From contig CAMBSS010000103.1 of NCBI GenBank assembly GCA_945870465.1, positions 1 through 15,586 on the forward strand: DNA of 15,586 nt, given 5' to 3'. A program made the position numbers and the translations under genes. The notes below the pieces were generated by a model. The model was not told where the DNA came from and searched no databases. It saw only the letters and a list, made by a program, of their open reading frames with translations. This DNA comes from Bordetella parapertussis (GTDB taxonomy: Bacteria; Pseudomonadota; Gammaproteobacteria; Burkholderiales; SG8-41). Below are positions 7,855 through 15,260 of the stretch, piece by piece; within the stretch, counting starts at the first letter, position 1, and each line of letters starts with the position of its first letter.

Positions 7855-7935
7855 GCCGCAAAGACGCGAAGGCGCAAAGAAAGGCCCATGGGTCGATCAA
7901 CTTCGTGAATCTTTGCGTCTTTGCGCCTTTGCGGC
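7855..7935. repeat. Dispersed inverted repeat of the CGCAAAG type
   Basis: Two 25-bp arms, 7855-7879 and 7911-7935, are inverted copies matching at 22 of 25 positions around a 31-bp loop. Each arm is built from 9-bp-spaced GCAAAG/CTTTGC words, ending in CTTTGCGGC. Short intergenic repeats with this GCGCAAAGACGCAAAG theme are common in beta- and gammaproteobacterial genomes. In RNA it would form a long hairpin between the dehydrogenase and thiolase parts of the message. There is no T-run after it, so it is not a standard terminator. Confidence 0.85.
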
Positions 7936-7956
7936 AGATTATTTGGAGCTTTCTAT

Positions 7957-9144
7957 ATGCAAAACGATCCGGTAGTGATTGTCGGTGCGGCGCGTACGCC
8001 CATGGGAGCCTTTCAAGGCGACTTTAAGAATGTCTCTGCACCCGAACTCGGCGCCGCAGCGATCAAAGCGGCTGTTGAACGCGCCGGGCTGAAACCGGAA
8101 GACGTGCAGGAAGTCATCATGGGCAACGTGCTGTCGGCGGGCCAGGGCCAGGCGCCCGCGCGCCAGGCGGCGCTCGGCGCCGGACTGCCGCTGGGCGTCG
8201 GCTGCACGACCATCAACAAGATGTGCGGTTCGGGCATGAAAGCGGCAATGCTCGCCAACGATTTGCTGCTGGCCGGCACCAACACCGTGATGGTTGCAGG
8301 CGGCATGGAATCCATGACCAACGCTCCGTACCTGCTGCCCAAGGCGCGCGGCGGCCTGCGATTGGGCCATGGCGAAGTCAAAGACCATATGTTTCTCGAC
8401 GGGCTGGAGGACGCATATGACCGCGGCCGGTTGATGGGCACGTTCGCCGAGGACACCGCAGCCAAGTACCAGTTCTCGCGCGAAGCGCAGGACGGCTTTG
8501 CGATTACTTCACTCAAGCGCGCACAGGACGCCATCAACCAGGGCTGGTTCGCTGCAGAAATCACGCCGGTCAGGATTACTGGCGGCAAAAGCGACACGAC
8601 CGTGACCCGCGACGAGCAGCCGTTGAAGGCCAATCTCGACAAGATCCCGCAACTGAAACCCGCGTTCCGCAAGGACGGTACGGTGACGCCGGCGAATTCG
8701 AGCTCGATTTCCGACGGCGCCGCGGCGCTCGTCCTGATGCGGCTCTCCGAAGCACAGAAGCGCGGATTGAAACCGCTGGCGAAAATCGTTGCCCACGCCA
8801 GCCACGCGCACGAGCCCAACTGGTTCACCACGGCGCCAGTCGGCGCGATCAAAAAACTGTTCGAGAAAACCGGCTGGAACAAGAACGATGTCGACCTCTA
8901 TGAAATCAACGAAGCCTTCGCGGTGGTGACGATGGCGGCAATGCGCGACCTGGACCTGCCGCACGCCAAGGTCAATGTCCACGGCGGCGCCTGCGCGCTC
9001 GGCCACCCGATAGGTGCGAGCGGTGCGCGCATCGTCGTGACCCTGCTTGCGGCGCTGGAAAAATACGATTTGAAGCGCGGCGTCGCCGCGTTGTGCATAG
9101 GCGGCGGCGAAGCCACCGCCATTGCCATCGAACGCATTCAATAA
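7957..9144 (+). CDS. Acetyl-CoA C-acetyltransferase (thiolase)
   Basis: Biosynthetic-type thiolase: cleaves acetoacetyl-CoA to two acetyl-CoA, or runs in reverse for PHB precursor supply. 395 residues, as expected. The nucleophile is Cys90 in NKMCGSGMKA, the general bases are His350 in GHPIGASGAR and Cys380 in ALCIGGGEA. The ATG at 7957 is chosen because GGAG stands 9 bases before it; the longer reading from 7921 begins inside the dispersed repeat and lacks a site. In this pathway it would dispose of acetoacetyl-CoA formed from acetoacetate, the product of HMG-CoA lyase. Its gene could also serve phaC on the other side of liuR. No acetoacetate-activating enzyme is in the window. Confidence 0.94.
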   Translation: MQNDPVVIVGAARTPMGAFQGDFKNVSAPELGAAAIKAAVERAGLKPEDVQEVIMGNVLSAGQGQAPARQAALGAGLPLGVGCTTINKMCGSGMKAAMLANDLLLAGTNTVMVAGGMESMTNAPYLLPKARGGLRLGHGEVKDHMFLDGLEDAYDRGRLMGTFAEDTAAKYQFSREAQDGFAITSLKRAQDAINQGWFAAEITPVRITGGKSDTTVTRDEQPLKANLDKIPQLKPAFRKDGTVTPANSSSISDGAAALVLMRLSEAQKRGLKPLAKIVAHASHAHEPNWFTTAPVGAIKKLFEKTGWNKNDVDLYEINEAFAVVTMAAMRDLDLPHAKVNVHGGACALGHPIGASGARIVVTLLAALEKYDLKRGVAALCIGGGEATAIAIERIQ

Positions 9145-9153
9145 AGGACCATC

Positions 9154-9756
9154 ATGCCCGCTGCCATCGATTTCTACTTCGACTACTCGTCGCCGTACGG
9201 TTATTTCGCGGCGATGAAAATCGACGATCTCGCGGCGAAGAACGGCCGCAGCGTGAACTGGAAACCCATATTGCTGGGCACGGTGTTCAAGGTGACCGGC
9301 GGGCAACCGCTACCGATGCTGCCGCTGAAAGGGCCTTACGCGTTGCGCGACATTCTGCGTTCGGCGCGCTTTCACGGCTTGCCGTACCAACAACCGTCGA
9401 AATTTCCTGTCGCAACGCAGGCGCCGGCGCGCGCCTTCTACTGGGTCAACGATCGCGACCCCGCGCTCGCAAAGAAACTCGCGCAGGCCCTGTACCAGGC
9501 TTATTTCGTACAGGACCGCGATATCTCAAGCCCGGAAATTACCGCCGACGTGGCCGCGACGCTCGGCCTGCAACGCGACGAAGTGCTCGCCGCGCTCAAC
9601 GACGCGGCCGTCAAGGATCAACTCAAGAATGAAGTCGACGCGGCAATCAAGCTTGGCGTGTTCGGTTCGCCGTATATCGTGGTCGATGGCGAGCCGTTCT
9701 GGGGCATAGACCGTTTCGACCAGATCGAGCACTGGCTTGCCCGCGGGCCGTTCTGA
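9154..9756 (+). CDS. DsbA-fold 2-hydroxychromene-2-carboxylate isomerase-like protein
   Basis: 200 residues of the kappa-GST/DsbA-like thioredoxin fold group that includes NahD. The N-terminal [12 protein letters not shown] (7-18) has Ser13-Pro14 in the place of the NahD catalytic serine (Ser11) and not the CxxC of true DsbA, so it is not a disulfide oxidase. The C-terminal block [28 protein letters not shown] is the glutathione-binding/thioredoxin half. An AAAGGA ribosome binding site lies 5 bases before the ATG, and the gene starts 9 bp after the thiolase stop, so it is part of the same operon. Members of this family often sit in beta-oxidation clusters with no known aromatic substrate; the actual reaction here is unknown, perhaps a glutathione-dependent isomerisation or detoxification. 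Confidence 0.88.
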   Translation: MPAAIDFYFDYSSPYGYFAAMKIDDLAAKNGRSVNWKPILLGTVFKVTGGQPLPMLPLKGPYALRDILRSARFHGLPYQQPSKFPVATQAPARAFYWVNDRDPALAKKLAQALYQAYFVQDRDISSPEITADVAATLGLQRDEVLAALNDAAVKDQLKNEVDAAIKLGVFGSPYIVVDGEPFWGIDRFDQIEHWLARGPF

Positions 9757-9766
9757 ATCTGTCGTC

Positions 9767-10285
9767 ATGCGCGCCAAGCTCGAAGCCCGGCAGGTCAACA
9801 TCGTGACGCTTGAAGTCGACGCCATCGTCAACGCCGCGAACACGACTTTACTTGGCGGCGGCGGCGTCGACGGCGCGATCCATCGCGCGGCGGGTCCCGA
9901 GCTGCTCGCAGAATGCCGCACTCTCGGCGGCTGCCCGACGGGGGAAGCGAAAATCACCCGCGGCTATCGCCTGCCCGCCAGACATGTAATTCATACGGTG
10001 GGGCCGGTCTGGAACGGCGGCACGCGCGGCGAACCCGGCCTGCTGGCCGCATGCTACCGCAACAGTCTTGAGTTGGCGCGCGAGCATGGCCTCAAAACGA
10101 TGGCGTTCCCGGCCATCAGTTGCGGCGTCTACGGTTACCCGCTTGAAAAAGCGGTTACGATAGCGGCGCGAACGACCAATGATTTTCTCAGTGCGCACCC
10201 CGTCATGGAAAAAATAATTTTCGCGTGCTTCGACGAAGACGCGCTTGCCGCCTACAACGCCGAACTCGCGCGGCTCAGCGCTTAA
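9767..10285 (+). CDS. Macrodomain protein, O-acetyl-ADP-ribose deacetylase type
   Basis: 172-residue stand-alone macrodomain related to YmdB/MacroD. Such enzymes bind ADP-ribose and hydrolyse O-acetyl-ADP-ribose (a sirtuin product) or remove mono-ADP-ribose from acidic residues. The binding motifs are present: [27 protein letters not shown] (about 17-43) with Asn22 and Asn25 and the glycine loop, then [22 protein letters not shown], and the second loop [13 protein letters not shown]. The ATG at 9767 is preferred: the TTG reading from 9737 would overlap the upstream gene. It begins 10 bp after the isomerase-like gene and ends 7 bp before the methyltransferase gene, so it is co-transcribed with catabolic genes. 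Its role in this operon is not established. Confidence 0.92.
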   Translation: MRAKLEARQVNIVTLEVDAIVNAANTTLLGGGGVDGAIHRAAGPELLAECRTLGGCPTGEAKITRGYRLPARHVIHTVGPVWNGGTRGEPGLLAACYRNSLELAREHGLKTMAFPAISCGVYGYPLEKAVTIAARTTNDFLSAHPVMEKIIFACFDEDALAAYNAELARLSA

Positions 10286-10292
10286 CTCAACT

Positions 10293-10958
10293 ATGCTCGC
10301 TTCACTTTTACGCACCTTGTTCAAATCCCGTGATCGCGCACCCGCCGCGACGGCGTCGCGCCGCCTGCATCTCGGCTGCGGCAGGGACATCCGCGAAGGC
10401 TGGATCAATCTCGATGTCAGCCCGCTGCCGGGTGTCGCCGTGGTCGCCGACCTCGATGACTGCCGCAACAAGCCGCTGCCGCTCGCCGACAATTCCATGG
10501 ACGAGTTCTTCGCCAGCCACGTGATCGAGCATCTGCACTATCCTCTCCCCTTCATGCAGGAATTGCACCGCGTCGCCAGCGCCGGCGCGAAAGCGGTCTT
10601 TCACGTGCCCTACGGATCGAGCGACGATGCCGACGCCGACCCGACCCACGTGCGCCGCTATTTCGTGAACTCTTTTCATTTTTTTTCGCAGCTCGCCTAC
10701 TGGCGCGCGGATTACGGTTATCGCGGCGACTGGGAAATCGACAGCATCGTGCTCACGGTTCCGGCCGAGCGCTACGCCGGCATAGAACAGGCGCAGATAT
10801 TCGAAGACATCCGCTCGCAGCGCAACGTGGTCATCGAGATGATCGCGACATTAAAAGCGGTCAAGCCGATACGCACGCCGGGCAGCCAGGAAGCAGCACC
10901 TGTGCGCGTTTCCATCAGGCGCGTCCCGCAATCGGATGGAGCGCCAAAACCCCCATGA
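10293..10958 (+). CDS. Class I SAM-dependent methyltransferase
   Basis: 221 residues with a Rossmann-type methyltransferase fold. Motif I is [17 protein letters not shown] (25-41), with the SAM-binding glycines at 28-30 and the acidic Asp41 at the end of strand 2. Motif IV-like [12 protein letters not shown] follows, then the region [21 protein letters not shown], which contains an acidic cluster and a conserved-looking His/Arg pair. The type (Methyltransf_11-like, often listed as a predicted SAM-dependent methyltransferase) gives no substrate. The ATG at 10293 is chosen since upstream readings run through the macrodomain gene. The stop overlaps the start of the carboxylase beta gene by 4 bp (ATGA), which indicates translational coupling to a core catabolic gene. 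Substrate unknown. Confidence 0.85.
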   Translation: MLASLLRTLFKSRDRAPAATASRRLHLGCGRDIREGWINLDVSPLPGVAVVADLDDCRNKPLPLADNSMDEFFASHVIEHLHYPLPFMQELHRVASAGAKAVFHVPYGSSDDADADPTHVRRYFVNSFHFFSQLAYWRADYGYRGDWEIDSIVLTVPAERYAGIEQAQIFEDIRSQRNVVIEMIATLKAVKPIRTPGSQEAAPVRVSIRRVPQSDGAPKPP

Positions 10959-12562
10959 CCGCCTTCAAATCCCGGCTCAAACCCGACAGCGACGATTTCA
11001 AAGCCGCCGCCGCGCAAATGCGCGCGCAGGTCGATGACCTCAGGCAAAAACTGGCAACGGCAAGCCAGGGTGGCGATGCCGCCTCGCGCGAACGCCACAC
11101 CGCGCGCGGTAAATTGCTGGTGCGCGACCGCATCAAGGCCCTGCTCGATGCCGGCTCGCCGTGGCTGGAGCTGTCGCCGCTTGCCGCTTTCGAGATGTAC
11201 GACAACGCCGTGCCGGCAGCCGGTATCGTCACCGGCATCGTCCGCGTGATGGGACGCGAGTGCGTGGTGATCGCGAACGACGCGACTGTCAAAGGCGGCA
11301 CCTATTTCCCGCTGACGGTGAAAAAGCATTTGCGCGCGCAGGAAATCGCGCAGGCCAACCGCCTGCCGTGCATCTACCTCGTCGACTCCGGCGGCGCGCA
11401 CCTGCCGAGCCAGGACGAAGTCTTTCCCGACCGCGATCACTTCGGCCGTATTTTCTACAACCAGGCCAATATGTCGGCCCTCGGTATCGCGCAGGTCGCG
11501 GTGGTGATGGGCTCGTGCACCGCCGGCGGCGCTTACGTGCCTGCGATGTCGGACGAAACCATCATCGTCAAAAACCAGGGCACGATATTTCTCGCCGGCC
11601 CGCCGCTGGTCAAGGCCGCGACCGGCGAAATCGTCAGCGCCGAAGAACTCGGCGGCGGCGACGTGCATACCAAAACATCGGGGGTCGCCGATCATCTCGC
11701 CGACGACGACGCACATGCGCTCGAAATCGCGCGCCGTGCCGTCGGTCATCTGAATCTCGTCAAGGCGGCCCCGCTCGACATGCGCGAACCGCGCGCGCCG
11801 ACGCTCGACGCGGCCGAACTGTACGGCGTGATCCCGGTCAATCCGCGCCAGCAATACGATATGCGCGAAATCATCGCGCGCATCGTCGACGGCTCCGAAT
11901 TCGACGAATTCAAAGCGCGTTACGGCGCGACGCTGATCACTGCCTTCGCGCACATCGCGGGACATCCGGTCGGCATCGTCGCCAACAACGGCATCCTGTT
12001 TTCGGAGTCCGCGCTCAAAGGCACGCATTTCATCGAGCTGTGCAGCCAGCGCGGCATCCCGCTGGTGTTCCTGCAGAACATCAACGGCTTCATGGTTGGC
12101 AAAAAATACGAAGCCGGCGGCATCGCCAATGACGGCGCGAAGATGGTGACTGCGGTTGCCTGCGCGCGCGTGCCGAAATTCACCGTTATCGTCGGCGGCA
12201 GTTTCGGCGCCGGCAATTACGGCATGTGCGGACGCGCTTTCGACCCGCGCTTCGTGTGGATGTGGCCCAATGCGCGCATTTCGGTGATGGGCGGCGAACA
12301 GGCCGCCGGCGTGCTGGCGCAGGTCAGGCGCGACGCGCTGGAAAAAAACGGCAAGACCTGGAGCGCCGAAGACGAGCAGGCGTTCAAAACGCCCATACTC
12401 GAACAGTACGCACAACAGGGCAGCGCTTACTACGCGAGCGCGCGGCTGTGGGACGACGGCGTGATCGATCCGCTGGAAACGCGCAACGTGCTGGCGCTGG
12501 GACTCTCCGCCGCTCTCAATGCGCCCATCGAGAAAACCACGTTTGGCGTATTCAGAATGTGA
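10955..12562 (+). CDS. liuB: 3-methylcrotonyl-CoA carboxylase, carboxyltransferase (beta) subunit
   Basis: Transfers carboxyl from carboxybiotin to 3-methylcrotonyl-CoA, forming 3-methylglutaconyl-CoA. 535 residues, the usual length, with two crotonase-like halves. The N-half includes [16 protein letters not shown] (50-65), [24 protein letters not shown] and [17 protein letters not shown]. The C-half includes [40 protein letters not shown] and [41 protein letters not shown] (in parts). These phrases are those of methylcrotonyl-CoA carboxylase and not propionyl- or acetyl-CoA carboxylase, which differ in the substrate pocket. It needs the biotinylated alpha subunit (liuD), which is not encoded in this window. 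Translation is coupled to the methyltransferase by a 4-bp overlap. Confidence 0.96.
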   Translation: MTAFKSRLKPDSDDFKAAAAQMRAQVDDLRQKLATASQGGDAASRERHTARGKLLVRDRIKALLDAGSPWLELSPLAAFEMYDNAVPAAGIVTGIVRVMGRECVVIANDATVKGGTYFPLTVKKHLRAQEIAQANRLPCIYLVDSGGAHLPSQDEVFPDRDHFGRIFYNQANMSALGIAQVAVVMGSCTAGGAYVPAMSDETIIVKNQGTIFLAGPPLVKAATGEIVSAEELGGGDVHTKTSGVADHLADDDAHALEIARRAVGHLNLVKAAPLDMREPRAPTLDAAELYGVIPVNPRQQYDMREIIARIVDGSEFDEFKARYGATLITAFAHIAGHPVGIVANNGILFSESALKGTHFIELCSQRGIPLVFLQNINGFMVGKKYEAGGIANDGAKMVTAVACARVPKFTVIVGGSFGAGNYGMCGRAFDPRFVWMWPNARISVMGGEQAAGVLAQVRRDALEKNGKTWSAEDEQAFKTPILEQYAQQGSAYYASARLWDDGVIDPLETRNVLALGLSAALNAPIEKTTFGVFRM

Positions 12563-12567
12563 CTGCA

Positions 12568-12593
12568 GCGGGCCGGCAATCCGGCCTGCTTTA
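12568..12593 (+). terminator. Possible weak Rho-independent terminator after liuB
   Basis: GCGGGCCGG (12568-12576), loop CAAT, CCGGCCTGC (12581-12589) forms a 9-bp stem with one G-U pair, followed by only TTTAT. It lies 5 bp after the liuB stop. The short T-run means that termination may be partial. A TATAAT follows ten bases later, consistent with a transcription boundary here. Confidence 0.5.
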
Positions 12594-12601
12594 TCCGCGC
12601 G

Positions 12602-12607
12602 TATAAT
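12602..12607 (+). promoter_or_regulatory. Perfect TATAAT -10 hexamer before the hydratase gene
   Basis: TATAAT stands 48 bp upstream of the hydratase ATG, in an otherwise GC-rich gap. No good -35 element lies at 16-18 bp: that position falls within the terminator-like hairpin. It is therefore either a weak or activator-dependent promoter, or a chance match. Neighbouring sequence shows no copy of the LiuR-type palindrome. Confidence 0.4.
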
Positions 12608-12655
12608 CCCGTCTCCCCTGCAAGTTGCACCATCCGACGCCTGACTGGAACCCCC

Positions 12656-13474
12656 ATGACACAAAAAGTGCTGACCCAGATCGACCCCAACGGCAACGCA
12701 ACGGTCGCGTTCAATCGTCCCGAAGTGCATAACGCGTTCGACGCGGAAATGGGCCTGCAGCTCATCACCGCGCTGAAAAAACTCGAAGCCGACCCCAAGG
12801 TACGCGCGGTGGTGCTGATGGGCCAGGGCAAAAGCTTTTCGGCAGGTGCCGACATCGCGCACATGAAAAAAAGCGCCAAGTTCACGAAGGAACAGAACCG
12901 CAAGGCGGCTCTCGCATCGGCGCAGATCTTTCACACGCTCTACACGCTGAAAAAACCGACCATTGCGCGGGTGCACGGCGCGGTGCGCGGCGGCGGCGTG
13001 GGCCTCGTTGCCGCCTGCGACATCGCGATCGGCTCGCGCGACGCCACCTTCCGCCTGTCGGAAGTGCGGCTGGGCATCGTCCCCGCCATGATCAGCCCGT
13101 ACGTGGTCGCCGCCATCGGCGAGCGACATGCGCGGCGTTACTTCGTTTCAGGCGAGGAATTCGACGCCGCGGAAGCGTATCGCATCGGCTTGCTGCACGA
13201 CATCGTCGAGATCGATGACCTGAATGCCGCCGTGGGCGCCATGCTGTCGCAGGTGTATTGCGGCGGCCCGCTAGCCATCGCCGCCGCCAAACAGCAAATC
13301 AGCGATATTGCGCACGCGGGCATCACCGCAGCTATCATCGCGGACACCGCCAGGACTATCGCCGACATCCGCGCCACCCCCGAAGCGCAGGAAGGCCTGA
13401 CGGCATTCCTCGAAAAACGCAAAGCGGCATGGATAACGCCCACACCTCAGAAAAAGCAAACGAAAAAACGTTAG
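12656..13474 (+). CDS. liuC: Methylglutaconyl-CoA hydratase (crotonase family)
   Basis: Hydrates 3-methylglutaconyl-CoA to HMG-CoA. 272 residues with a crotonase fold: oxyanion-hole strands GQGKSFSAGADIAHMKK (56-72) and HGAVRGGGVGLVAACDIAIG (107-126). The glutamate that aligns with crotonase Glu164 is Glu136 in RLSEVRLGIVPAMISPYV; at the Glu144 position this protein has Gly (GGGVGL), as in many bacterial LiuC proteins, so a single acidic residue would serve. Its place between liuB and HMG-CoA lyase supports the assignment over generic enoyl-CoA hydratase. A GGAA ribosome binding site lies 5 bases before the ATG. The stop codon and the last residues (after QKKQTKKR) run straight into a dispersed inverted repeat, which may have replaced the original 3' end. 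Confidence 0.93.
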   Translation: MTQKVLTQIDPNGNATVAFNRPEVHNAFDAEMGLQLITALKKLEADPKVRAVVLMGQGKSFSAGADIAHMKKSAKFTKEQNRKAALASAQIFHTLYTLKKPTIARVHGAVRGGGVGLVAACDIAIGSRDATFRLSEVRLGIVPAMISPYVVAAIGERHARRYFVSGEEFDAAEAYRIGLLHDIVEIDDLNAAVGAMLSQVYCGGPLAIAAAKQQISDIAHAGITAAIIADTARTIADIRATPEAQEGLTAFLEKRKAAWITPTPQKKQTKKR

Positions 13475-13557
13475 CCACAGAGGACACAGAGTTCACAGAG
13501 ATAGAACCCGAAATAATTTATTGCCTTTGCTCGGTGTCCTCTGTGACCTCTGTGGCT
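13473..13557. repeat. Dispersed inverted repeat of the CCACAGAGG type
   Basis: Left arm 13473-13501 (AGCCACAGAGGACACAGAG followed by TTCACAGAGA) and right arm 13531-13557 are inverted copies: the outer 18 bp match at 17 positions and the inner part less well. The middle is a 29-bp AT-rich segment (AATAATTTATTG). Internally each arm repeats CACAGAG words. Similar ACAGAGGACACAGAG intergenic repeats are widespread in proteobacteria. It takes up nearly the whole gap between the hydratase and lyase genes, and its left end supplies the hydratase stop codon. Confidence 0.85.
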
Positions 13558-13576
13558 GCGATTTAGAGATAGCCCT

Positions 13577-14488
13577 ATGACCCTGCCCAAAAAAGTCAAA
13601 ATGGTCGAAGTCGGTCCGCGCGACGGCCTGCAGAACGAAGCGCAGAATGTGCCAGCCGCGGTCAAAGTCGAATTGATCGACCGTCTGACCGACGCCGGGC
13701 TGCCGGTGATCGAGGCGACAGCCTTCGTGTCGCCGAAGTGGGTGCCGCAAATGGCCGACAACGCCGAGGTCATGGCCGGCATACGCCGCAAAAAAGGCGT
13801 GGATTACCCGGTGCTGGTGCCCAACCGCAAAGGCCTCGACGCCGCGATCGCCGCGGGCTGCGATGAAGTCGTGGTGTTCGCCGCCGCCACCGAAGCGTTC
13901 TCCAAGCGCAACACCAATTGCACCATAGACGAAGGCCTCGCGCGGTTTTCCGAAGTCTGCGCCGAAGCGATCGCCAAAGGGCTGCGCGTGCGCGGCGACA
14001 TCTCGGTATGCCTCGGCTGCCCGTACGAAGGCGAAGTCAACCCGGCGCAGGTGGCGCGGCTGGCGCGCGAACTGTACGCGATGGGCTGCTACGAAATCAC
14101 CATCGCCGACACCATCGGCGCCGGCACGCCGGGCAAGACGCGCGCGGTGATCGAAGAGGTCGCGAAATATGTGCCGGTCGAAAAACTGGCCGGCCATTTC
14201 CACGACACTTACGGACAGGCGCTCGCGAACACGCTGGCCGCCCTCGAATGCGGCGTCGCCACTTACGACAGCTCGGTCGCGGGCCTCGGCGGCTGTCCGT
14301 ACGCCAAGGGCGCGACCGGCAACGTCGCCAGCGAAGACGTGCTCTATATGCTGGATGGAATGGGCATAGAGACCGGCGTCGATATGACCAAGCTGATCGC
14401 AGCCGGTGATTTCATTTGCGCCGCGCTCGGCCGCACGACGCTGTCGCGCGCGGCGCGCGCCATCGCGGCAAAATCGAAGGCTGCGTAA
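13577..14488 (+). CDS. liuE: Hydroxymethylglutaryl-CoA lyase
   Basis: Cleaves HMG-CoA to acetyl-CoA and acetoacetate, the last step of leucine breakdown. 303 residues, standard length, with a DRE-TIM-type barrel. Residues expected for catalysis are visible: EVGPRDGLQNE (11-21) with Arg15 and Asp16, metal ligands His207 and His209 in GHFHDTYGQ, and Cys240 in the flexible loop GLGGCPYAKGATGNVASEDV. Only a weak AGAGA ribosome binding site stands before the ATG at 13577. Acetoacetate would need a CoA-transferase or acetoacetyl-CoA synthetase (not in the window) before the thiolase upstream can act on it. Confidence 0.97.
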   Translation: MTLPKKVKMVEVGPRDGLQNEAQNVPAAVKVELIDRLTDAGLPVIEATAFVSPKWVPQMADNAEVMAGIRRKKGVDYPVLVPNRKGLDAAIAAGCDEVVVFAAATEAFSKRNTNCTIDEGLARFSEVCAEAIAKGLRVRGDISVCLGCPYEGEVNPAQVARLARELYAMGCYEITIADTIGAGTPGKTRAVIEEVAKYVPVEKLAGHFHDTYGQALANTLAALECGVATYDSSVAGLGGCPYAKGATGNVASEDVLYMLDGMGIETGVDMTKLIAAGDFICAALGRTTLSRAARAIAAKSKAA

Positions 14489-14497
14489 ACCCGCGTC

Positions 14498-14689
14498 ATG
14501 GCCGACGACATCGAATCGCCCTGCGTCAGGGTTTGCATAATAGACGGCACGCGCGACATTTGCCGCGGCTGCTACCGCACGCTCGGTGAGATTTCAAAAT
14601 GGTCGAGCTACACGCACGCGCAAAAACTGGCATTATTGGAAGACCTCGCGCAGCGCAAAGCGCGCACGCCATTTCCGCACCATACGTAG
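14498..14689 (+). CDS. DUF1289 small cysteine-rich protein
   Basis: 63-residue protein matching the DUF1289 pattern: SPCVRVC near the N-terminus, then ICRGCYRTLGEISKWSSYTHAQKLALLEDLAQRK. The four cysteines Cys9, Cys13, Cys22 and Cys25 form a CX3C-X8-CX2C set that could bind a metal or iron-sulfur cluster; members are often named as predicted Fe-S proteins, without a settled function. It begins 9 bp after the lyase stop and so probably belongs to the liu transcript. The ATG has no clear ribosome binding site, consistent with coupling to the upstream gene. Confidence 0.88.
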   Translation: MADDIESPCVRVCIIDGTRDICRGCYRTLGEISKWSSYTHAQKLALLEDLAQRKARTPFPHHT

Positions 14690-14705
14690 GAACAGGAGTT
14701 AAACC

Positions 14706-15257
14706 ATGCCTCTCTCGCCGCCTGAGTCCCGTACGCTCATCCACAACCGCACCATCGAATGCTACGGTTACGAGCGCGCGGATGGTTTGTGGGACATCGA
14801 AGGCCACCTGGTCGACAGCAAGACCCACACGCATTCGCGCCGCAACGGCGGCCGCGAGCGCGCCGCCGGGCAACCCGTGCACAGCATGTGGCTGCGGCTC
14901 ACGATAGACCTCGACCTGCTGATCCACGACGCGGAAGCAGTGACCGATGAAGGGCCGTACCCGACCTGCGGCGCAATCACGCCCAACTTCAAAGCGCTCA
15001 AAGGCGCGACCATAGGGCCCGGCTGGCGCAAAAAAACGCTGGAACTCCTCGGCGGTATCAAGGGCTGCACGCATCTCGTCGAACTGCTGGGGCCGATAGG
15101 CACCACCGCGTTTCAGGCGACCGGGCGCGCGCGCGAAAAACATAACGCGGGCAAGACAGTTGTCAAAAAGCCCTACCAGATCAACTCCTGCCATATATAC
15201 AAAGACGACAGCGCCGCGGTCCTTGAACGCTGGCCGCAGCATTACACCGGCAAATAG
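14706..15257 (+). CDS. DUF2889 protein, function unknown
   Basis: 183 residues resembling the DUF2889 family. Landmarks: HNRTIECYGYERADGLWDIEGHLVDSKT (13-40, in parts), MWLRLTIDLDLLIHDAEAVTDEGPYPTCGAI and the block IKGCTHLVELLGPIGTTAFQA. Histidines and cysteines in PYPTCGA and GCTHL look conserved and may form a site, but no reaction is known. There is no signal peptide or membrane segment. A strong AGGAG ribosome binding site (14694-14698) stands 7 bases before the ATG. It follows DUF1289 by 16 bp and ends 3 bp short of the stop of the opposing flavoprotein gene, so it closes this plus-strand gene run. Homologues elsewhere often lie by acyl-CoA and aromatic-degradation genes, which is a weak hint only. 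Confidence 0.82.
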   Translation: MPLSPPESRTLIHNRTIECYGYERADGLWDIEGHLVDSKTHTHSRRNGGRERAAGQPVHSMWLRLTIDLDLLIHDAEAVTDEGPYPTCGAITPNFKALKGATIGPGWRKKTLELLGGIKGCTHLVELLGPIGTTAFQATGRAREKHNAGKTVVKKPYQINSCHIYKDDSAAVLERWPQHYTGK

Positions 15258-15260
15258 CGA

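Noticed and set aside
7855..7935. Rho-independent terminator after liuA
   Set aside because: The hairpin has no following T-run and its arms are of the dispersed-repeat type.
7921..7956. Thiolase start at 7921
   Set aside because: That reading begins inside a dispersed repeat; the ATG at 7957 has a ribosome binding site and the standard N-terminus.
9154..9756. True DsbA disulfide oxidoreductase
   Set aside because: There is no CxxC motif and no signal peptide; the Ser-Pro motif fits the isomerase/kappa-GST group.
10772..13129. Long minus-strand open frame (785 codons) opposite liuB and liuC
   Set aside because: It lies antisense to two clearly homologous genes; its composition is the His/Arg/Ala-rich pattern that GC-rich coding DNA gives on the other strand, and no known domain is visible.
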